Shown here: positions 58,639-64,000 of the stretch, one piece after another
Numbering within the stretch: position 1 is the first letter of the stretch
Layout of the letters: the number at the start of each line of letters is the position of its first letter
Assembly (NCBI RefSeq): GCF_900103125.1
Contig: NZ_FNJV01000012.1
Span: 1-64,000, forward strand
DNA length: 64,000 bases
Direction: 5' to 3'
Source of the DNA: Mucilaginibacter sp. OK268
Lineage (GTDB): Bacteria; Bacteroidota; Bacteroidia; Sphingobacteriales; Sphingobacteriaceae
Notes under the pieces: generated by a model
What the model saw: the letters and a program-made list of their open reading frames with translations, nothing else
Told to the model about the DNA's origin: nothing
Database searches by the model: none
Program-made: the position numbers and the translations under genes

Positions 58639-59541
58639 CTATTTTTTTACCGGGTAAAGCGATTCGATAGCCACCACATCACTTGCTGTAAACGGCCGAT
58701 CGGTGCCATCGCTGCAGGCCAGCATCCATGATCCGGGTTCGCCTCCTATGGGGGTTCCTGGGATATAAAAAGCAAGGCCGCCTTCGTCAATTGGCGCTTT
58801 AAAGAATGCCTGCAATATCCCTATCCATGAAGAAGTATCATAACCACAGCTAAATGCCCTGTTTTGGTAATCGGTATGCCTGAAACCAATAGCGTGCCCA
58901 ATTTCATGAGCAATAACGGTAGTCAGCTCGCCTTTATCCTGAAAACTCTTCGTGTATCTGGAACTGTTAAGCGCAATAGGCGTTGCCGGTCTGCCATCCA
59001 TCCCCGGAAAGCCTGACGACTGGCCCAGGATATTCGGATCGCCAAACTGCTGCCCGGTGATCAATATATCCTCCTGAGTGGTTGAGGCCGAATCCAATAG
59101 CGTAAACGTCAATGTTAAACCCAGATCGTTATACCGTTTTATGGCGTTCTTAGCCGCCGTGGTAAATACCTGCTGCGACGCGCCCGCGCTCACCTTCACC
59201 TTAATGGCATTGGTTAAGCCGGTAACAATAAACAAGGTGCGGTATTGCTCCGTTACAGGTTTCTTGAATACGATCTCGCTCACATGCTGGCTCTGAAAAT
59301 CGAGATCGGCCTGTTTCAGTAAAATGTCGCCTTCCACAATAAAGCCATCTTTAACCCGCACCGCATTAACCGGCGAAAATCCGGCTTTAGCAATACTTAA
59401 CTGCTCGTCCTGGGTAAGTGCTGTGTTGGCAACCTGTGGCTCGACGGGGGTACTACTCTTTTTACAGCCAAGGGCCACCGTGATCGTTAATAAGAGCGCA
59501 AGGATGATCGTTTTTTGATTTAGTAATGATTTGTTTTTCAT
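58639..59541 (-). CDS. M57 family 'HEIGH' metalloprotease lipoprotein
   Basis: 300 residues. The signal peptide ends in a lipobox-like ALGC. The catalytic segment VIAHEIGHAIGFRHTD gives the HExxHxxGxxH zinc signature of metzincin-type M57 (protease B) enzymes. A Cys-containing loop (SCGYDTS) and MLACSDG lie in the C-terminal part. The N-terminal ~120 residues look like a propeptide. Likely a secreted or surface protease of Bacteroidota. Single gene. Confidence 0.9.
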   Translation of the reverse strand: MKNKSLLNQKTIILALLLTITVALGCKKSSTPVEPQVANTALTQDEQLSIAKAGFSPVNAVRVKDGFIVEGDILLKQADLDFQSQHVSEIVFKKPVTEQYRTLFIVTGLTNAIKVKVSAGASQQVFTTAAKNAIKRYNDLGLTLTFTLLDSASTTQEDILITGQQFGDPNILGQSSGFPGMDGRPATPIALNSSRYTKSFQDKGELTTVIAHEIGHAIGFRHTDYQNRAFSCGYDTSSWIGILQAFFKAPIDEGGLAFYIPGTPIGGEPGSWMLACSDGTDRPFTASDVVAIESLYPVKK

Positions 59542-59780
59542 TTTTAGTCGGTAAATAATAATTCGTTATGGTAAATGAACAATTGCTTATAGAGCAATAA
59601 ACATAACCATTTTTATTACACGTATTTAAAAATGCACAAATTGAATAAACATTAGTAACTAATAGTTAATTATGCCATCCGGGAGAATCAGTTATGTTGC
59701 GCGGTTTATAAACAAACCATGATCGCTATCCTCAATTTATCAAACACAATTATTTATATATTTATATCAACACTACACCT

Positions 59781-60194
59781 ATGGAAACAACAAAAGTAAT
59801 TGGACAAACCAAGGACGCCGGCTTTGAGGTCGGTGTCAGAAAAACGTTCCCGGTTTCTGTTGAACAGGCCTGGGATTTTCTGTTTTCGGACCAGGGATTT
59901 TCTATCTGGCTCGGTGGGATAAAGCCCGATGCGTTTGACATCAACCAAAACTACAAAACGGAGGAAGGCACAGAAGGAAAACTAACCATTTTTAAACCGT
60001 ACTCGCACACCCGGTTAACCTGGCGAAAAAGGAATTGGGACAATACATCAACTCTCCAGCTCCGGGTGATCAATGCCAAAGGCAAGGCAACCGTAAGCTT
60101 TCACCAGGAAAAACTCCAGGGCAGCAAGCAACGCGATGAAATGAAAGCCCATTGGGATAAGGTGATAGCGCAAATAGGTACCTATCTGAATTAA
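59781..60194 (+). CDS. SRPBCC (AHSA1-like) domain protein
   Basis: 137 residues. FEVGVRKTFPVSVEQAWDFLF starts an AHSA1 fold (shown in part). YSHTRLTWRKRNWDNTSTLQ is the central sheet, and DEMKAHWDKVIAQIGTYL is the C-terminal helix. Unlike the copy at 41833 it has no ArsR partner. Ligand unknown. Confidence 0.85.
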   Translation: METTKVIGQTKDAGFEVGVRKTFPVSVEQAWDFLFSDQGFSIWLGGIKPDAFDINQNYKTEEGTEGKLTIFKPYSHTRLTWRKRNWDNTSTLQLRVINAKGKATVSFHQEKLQGSKQRDEMKAHWDKVIAQIGTYLN

Positions 60195-60501
60195 GCGACG
60201 GAAGTCAGACGAGTATCGACTCACTCCGACGTCGCTGCGCTCGTCACCCCTCTATCCGCTTCGCGCATAGAGGGGCTTTCTTTCTTTTTCTTTACCCTCT
60301 TTCCGCCGCAAGCGAAGAGAGGGTGGTCCAGCGAAGCGCAGACCGGGTGAGTCTACTCTGCGATTGCTCTTACGCGCAACGTTAGAATTGCTTTCAAAGA
60401 ATAAATTCAAACAGGTTAAACTATCTTCGCGATTTATTATCATATGTGATATAATGGATGTGTTACTGGCATCCATTCTTTATATACCCAGATCCTGCAC
60501 T
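60195..60501. repeat. GACTCACCC repeat (inverted) in gap
   Basis: About 60214-60355 holds GACTCACTCC, a hairpin CCCCTCTATCCGCTTCGCGC/ATAGAGGGG, TTTACCCTC, then GAGAGGGTGGTCCAGCGAAG and CGGGTGAGTC. The last part is the inverse of 57055-57115. The remainder up to 60501 is AT-rich without a gene. Confidence 0.6.
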
Positions 60502-61260
60502 ATGAAACTTAAACCCCTGTTTTTGTTACTTCTCTTACTAAGTACTACCCTGTTTTGCAAAGCCCAGATATTTAGCGGCGGCCGGGAATTGAGTGTAAAA
60601 CCTATCGACATTAATAACGAGCAGATCATCCTGTTCCTTTTACTCAACGGCAATATTTCTGTTGAGAATAATTTAAACGGCAAAGCGCTCTACCGCGATC
60701 AGTTTGACGGCTTTGACAATACCGGTAAATTAAAATCCATCGGCAATACTGTTTTTACGTATTACGACCGCTTTGACTGGGAGGAGAATTTTGGTAAGAT
60801 CAAATCTATCGGTAAAACACAGATCACTTATTATGACCGCTTTGACTGGGAAGAGAATAAAGGCAAGCTTAAAACCGTGGGTGGTGTTAAAATAACCTGG
60901 TACGACAGGTTTGACCGCACAGAACTTTTGGGTAAACTTAAATCGGTAGGCGATATGCCGGTAACTTATTATGACGCACCGGATGGTCGCAGCAAAGCCG
61001 GTAAGATCAAATCCATTGGCAATACCCTGTTTACCTATTACGACAGGTTTGACGGTGATGATAACCGGGGTAAACTTAAATCCATCGACAGCACCCGCAT
61101 TACCTGGTATGGGCATCTTGATGCCGACCAGGAGATGGGCAAATTACGCTCAATAGGTCGCGCCAGGATCATCTATTTTGACAACTTTGATCCGGACGAA
61201 AGCAAAGGTAAGATTAAAGCCATTGCCGGTCCTTTTATTGATCCGGAGCACGAATTTTAA
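60502..61260 (+). CDS. Exported protein with seven 23-residue repeats
   Basis: 252 residues from the ATG at 60502, with a signal peptide (LFCKAQ). Residues 75-235 are seven consecutive units of exactly 23 residues, followed by a partial eighth. Consensus: G-K-[LI]-K-[ST]-[IV]-G-x3-[IVF]-T-[YW]-Y-D-x-F-D-x4-x. Units 1, 2 and 5 are the most alike; units 4, 6 and 7 diverge at the Y-D-R-F-D core. The alternating pattern suggests a beta-solenoid or stacked beta-hairpins. I do not recognise the family. Its end overlaps the convergent transporter gene by 26 bases. Confidence 0.75.
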   Translation: MKLKPLFLLLLLLSTTLFCKAQIFSGGRELSVKPIDINNEQIILFLLLNGNISVENNLNGKALYRDQFDGFDNTGKLKSIGNTVFTYYDRFDWEENFGKIKSIGKTQITYYDRFDWEENKGKLKTVGGVKITWYDRFDRTELLGKLKSVGDMPVTYYDAPDGRSKAGKIKSIGNTLFTYYDRFDGDDNRGKLKSIDSTRITWYGHLDADQEMGKLRSIGRARIIYFDNFDPDESKGKIKAIAGPFIDPEHEF

Positions 61261-62128
61261 AGCGCAGGTTCATGGCGGCAATGGCCATAATAATAAGCGC
61301 TACGCCAGCCCATTGTATAGGTAGTACGCTTTCGTTAAGGATAAAGTGAGCAAATAAGATAGATACCGGGATCTCGACCGAGGAAACAATACTACCCAGC
61401 CCTATGCCGGTTTTGGGCAAACCTTTGGTAAACAGCAGCGGAGGTAGTATGGTACCAAACAGGGCCAGAAAAGCCCCCCATTTCCAGATCACCGAAAAGT
61501 TAAAGTGCTGTATCAGCTCCACGTTCCAGAAAATGGCGATGGCTATCAATCCGCCCAGCACCAGGTACATGCTCCGCTTTACACCCGGTAAATGCAGCGC
61601 TACTTTATTTGACGAATACATGGCCACCGTATAGCTCATGGCCGATAAAAGACCGAATATCAGGCCCCGCACATTAAACGCTACCCGGGTATCAAAAATA
61701 TTGGTTGCCAGTAAAGTTCCGGCTATCACAATAAGCGCGGCGATGATCTTTCTACCTTCGGGTGCCTGCCGGGTAAGCACCCACTCCAGGATAATGCCCA
61801 TCCAAACAGTTTGCATCAATAAAATAATACAAACAGATACCGGCAGGTACTGTACCGACAAATAATAAAAAGTGCTGGTGAGCCCCAGCGATGTACCGGC
61901 CAGCAGCATTTTCAGTTGCGGATTTTTGTCGCCCGCCGGTGTTGCTTCCTTTTGTTTTTTGCCAAACAGGCCCATGATCAGCAAAACCACAAAGCCAATA
62001 AAAAATTGCGAAAAGGTGATCTCACCGGTATGGTAACCCTCGCCGTGCGCCACTTTTACAAAGGTGGCCAATACCCCATAACTTGCCGCGCCCAGCGCCA
62101 CCAATAATATCCCCCTTAGCTTTTCCAT
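61235..62128 (-). CDS. EamA/DMT-family exporter
   Basis: 297 residues from the ATG at 62128 (MEKLRGILLVALGAASYGVL). Ten hydrophobic helices in two EamA halves are visible, with the usual YGVLATFVKVA start and the second half RGLIFGLLSAMSYTVAMYSS (shown in part). Members export amino acids, metabolites or drugs; the substrate is unknown. Its C-terminus overlaps the repeat-protein gene by 26 bases (convergent). Confidence 0.9.
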   Translation of the reverse strand: MEKLRGILLVALGAASYGVLATFVKVAHGEGYHTGEITFSQFFIGFVVLLIMGLFGKKQKEATPAGDKNPQLKMLLAGTSLGLTSTFYYLSVQYLPVSVCIILLMQTVWMGIILEWVLTRQAPEGRKIIAALIVIAGTLLATNIFDTRVAFNVRGLIFGLLSAMSYTVAMYSSNKVALHLPGVKRSMYLVLGGLIAIAIFWNVELIQHFNFSVIWKWGAFLALFGTILPPLLFTKGLPKTGIGLGSIVSSVEIPVSILFAHFILNESVLPIQWAGVALIIMAIAAMNLRFKIRAPDQ

Positions 62129-62239
62129 AGTGTTTTGTCGTGGGCGCAAAGGTCAGCCAAAGGCACGACAAAAAACGTTTACAAATGTTGATATTTCAGG
62201 AATATTGCTTTTTAATGAAATGGGGATGCTGATTAAAAA

Positions 62240-62353
62240 CGCGTCATTGCGAGGTACGAAGCAATCCCTACAGAGGCAGGTCGGTCATTCAAGGTTTAAA
62301 CTGTTCTATTTGCTCTGTGTAGTATAGAGATTGCTTCGTACCTCGCAATGACG
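62240..62353. repeat. GTCATTGCGAGG element, full-length copy
   Basis: GCGTCATTGCGAGGTACGAA to TTCGTACCTCGCAATGACG. The interior (CAGAGGCAGGT, CATTCAAG, CTATTTGCTCTGTG and AGTATAGAGATTGC) aligns with 39710-39826. The gap 62129-62486 has no gene. Confidence 0.85.
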
Positions 62354-62486
62354 TTCGGAAAAACCTTTCCACAATCTATTACCCCCCTTTTCCTTAATCT
62401 GTATCAGTATTACCCGGTTCTGTATAAATTATCCCGGGCGGGCCCCAATACCTTTGTTGTATAAATTAATTCAAAAAACAAAAGCA

Positions 62487-63308
62487 ATGTCAAAGACAAT
62501 TTTTATAACCGGAGCTTCCCGTGGATTTGGAAAACTTTGGGCCGAAGCATTTTTAAAACGTGGCGATAAAGTAGTAGCCACCGCACGTAACCTGGACACC
62601 CTTGCCGACCTGGTAAGCACTTATGGCGACGCCATATTACCTATACAATTGGATGTAAATAACCGCGAAGCCGACTTTGCAGCCATTAAACAGGCTAAAC
62701 AACATTTTGGCACTATCGATGTGCTGATCAACAATGCCGGTTACGGCCTGTTTGGCGCCATTGAAGAAACCAGCGAGCAGGAAGCCCGCGAACAGATAGA
62801 AACCAACGTATTCGGCTTATTATGGCTTACCCAGGCTGCTATACCAGTAATGCGTGCACAAGGCCATGGCCATATTATACAGGTATCAAGCTTTTTGGGT
62901 CAAGTTACATTCCCTGTTTTAGGACTGTATAACGCATCCAAATTCGCAGTTGAGGGTCTAAGCGAAACCCTGGCTACCGAAGTAAAAGGATTTGGTATCA
63001 ACGTGTCGTTAATTGAGCCAAACGGTTTTACAACAGACTGGAGCAGCGCCTCGGCCATACATACCCAATCAATGCCAGAGTATGATGCCCTCAAAGCAGC
63101 TTTTGCCGAAGGCTCGTCTGCTCCCGGCTTTTTTGGTGATCCCGAAGCAACATCAGCAGCAGTGCTTAAACTGGTTGATGCCGAAAACCCGCCATTGCGC
63201 CTTTTCCTGGGCAAAATAGCTTTACCTTATGTTAAACAGGTTTATGCAGATCGTATAGCAACCTGGGAAGCATGGCAGGATGTAGCCGTAGCAGCACACG
63301 GTAACTAA
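62487..63308 (+). CDS. Short-chain dehydrogenase/reductase
   Basis: 273 residues from the ATG at 62487. Classical SDR motifs: nucleotide-binding TGASRGFGKLWAEA (TGxxxGxG), NNAG in LINNAGYGLFG, and the active site S then Y-x3-K (SSFLGQ; LYNASKFAVEG). The start at 62454 would add an unlikely leader. It uses NAD(P)H on an unknown carbonyl or alcohol. The AraC-type regulator 90 bases downstream on the same strand may control it. Confidence 0.93.
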   Translation: MSKTIFITGASRGFGKLWAEAFLKRGDKVVATARNLDTLADLVSTYGDAILPIQLDVNNREADFAAIKQAKQHFGTIDVLINNAGYGLFGAIEETSEQEAREQIETNVFGLLWLTQAAIPVMRAQGHGHIIQVSSFLGQVTFPVLGLYNASKFAVEGLSETLATEVKGFGINVSLIEPNGFTTDWSSASAIHTQSMPEYDALKAAFAEGSSAPGFFGDPEATSAAVLKLVDAENPPLRLFLGKIALPYVKQVYADRIATWEAWQDVAVAAHGN

Positions 63309-63397
63309 GCGTTGCTAATTTTACTTTTATCATACTAAATACCCCGGCATAATTCATACTTTTATTAGTGTGAATTATGCTTTAATTATTTCTGATC

Positions 63398-64000
63398 ATG
63401 AAACATTATAAAAGCCTGGCCCAATTAAGCTATGATAACGGCTTTCCGCAGCCAGAAAATCCGCTACTTAACCTCATACACTGCAATAAAACCTGCAATA
63501 TGGAGGAACAGGAATTTACCAGCGATTTTTACCAGATAGGATTTAAAAGATTGCTGTCGGGTACATTTGCCTACGGCCGAACCAAATATGATCATGATAA
63601 TGGCACGCTCTCATTTGTAAAGCCCCGTCAGATCATCGAGTTTAAACACCTGAAGTTTGAGGAAGATGGTTTCCTAATATTGATACATGAAGACTACCTG
63701 AACGGGCATCCACTCCATAACGAAATCAAAAAGTATAATTATTTTGAATATGAAACCAATGAGGCCCTGTACCTTTCGCCAAAGGAAGAACAGATCATCT
63801 GGGGCTTGTTCAATGAAATTGAAACTGAATACAACAACAACCAGGACGAGTACAGTCGCGATATTATCCTTGGGCATATAGAATCTATCCTGAAATATTC
63901 ACAGCGTTTTTATAAAAGGCAATTCATCAACCGCATCGAGGTAACCGGCAAAATGGCTTCCAGGTTCAATGACGCGCTTTCTGTATATTTTGAAAAAGGT
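63398..64000 (+). CDS. AraC-type regulator, N-terminal part (cut by window edge)
   Basis: An ATG at 63398 opens a frame still open at the last base, giving 201 residues (MKHYKSLAQLSYDNGFPQPE). The visible part has the sensing domain typical of Bacteroidota AraC regulators (FYQIGFKRLLSGTFAYGRTK, DNGTLSFVKPRQIIEF) and a helical linker (DIILGHIESILKYSQRFYKR) that normally precedes the two HTH motifs, which lie outside the window. It was absent from simple ORF calls because it lacks a stop. Confidence 0.8.
   Translation, partial: MKHYKSLAQLSYDNGFPQPENPLLNLIHCNKTCNMEEQEFTSDFYQIGFKRLLSGTFAYGRTKYDHDNGTLSFVKPRQIIEFKHLKFEEDGFLILIHEDYLNGHPLHNEIKKYNYFEYETNEALYLSPKEEQIIWGLFNEIETEYNNNQDEYSRDIILGHIESILKYSQRFYKRQFINRIEVTGKMASRFNDALSVYFEKG

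Overview
The window looks like a chromosomal segment of a Bacteroidota bacterium, most likely a Sphingobacteriaceae member near Mucilaginibacter or Pedobacter. This is inferred from the gene families (DUF6515, DUF4407, DUF922, M57 HEIGH protease, PafA-type phosphatase, many M14/M20/S9 exported peptidases), the lack of Shine-Dalgarno sites, and several promoter boxes of the Bacteroidota form TAnnTTTG. No species name can be proven from the sequence alone.

Layout. 0-8 kb: the tail of an IS110 transposase, GNAT acetyltransferase with peptidase T, an outer-membrane barrel with a YjbR protein, an M14 carboxypeptidase with a rhomboid protease, and a dipeptide epimerase. 8-17 kb: alpha/beta hydrolase with an AraC regulator, an SPFH/rhodanese cluster, DUF4407, PepSY-like and SGNH hydrolase genes, and a glycine-rich DUF6515 protein. 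16-28 kb: a mostly minus-strand thiamine neighbourhood (degenerate thiamine-pyrophosphokinase-like protein, thiE, PafA-type phosphatase, acyl-CoA-dehydrogenase-like flavoprotein, PnuC/PnuT transporter, TonB receptor) headed by a TPP riboswitch. It is interrupted at 17.4-19.5 kb by an AT-rich three-gene cassette of unknown function with its own promoter and terminator. 28-35 kb: aspS, an 80-bp duplication enclosing a small exported-protein gene, three tandem FKBP lipoproteins, an M20 amidohydrolase and small genes. 35-48 kb: a SNF2 helicase, DNA polymerase IV, DUF922 and SPFH proteins, an ArsR/SRPBCC pair, DPP-IV, CapA and NlpC/P60 proteins. 48-51 kb: pyruvate dehydrogenase E1-alpha and E2. 52.6-55.8 kb: a trp operon (leader peptide with tandem Trp codons, attenuator, trpE, trpG, trpC) without an adjacent trpD. 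56-64 kb: DUF4184, NmrA-like, M57, SRPBCC, a 23-residue-repeat secreted protein, an EamA exporter, a short-chain dehydrogenase and a truncated AraC regulator.

The most striking feature is the intergenic DNA. Nearly every gap over 200 bases is filled with inverted-repeat elements of several families: GTCATTGCGAGG hairpins, CTGAGCTTGTCGAAG hairpins, GTTTACATGG dyads, CCTCCC dyads, a ~260-360 bp composite repeat, a ~147-bp AT-rich repeat, and a class of low-complexity 'word' dyads in which each locus uses a different short word but the same architecture. One word-type block lies inside the TPP riboswitch, another supplies the C-terminus of the PnuC transporter, and another brackets a tRNA-like gene.

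The best candidates for something undescribed are the AT-rich three-gene cassette, the riboswitch with a ~90-nt insertion between its two sensor arms, the word-dyad element class, and the secreted protein with exact 23-residue repeats.
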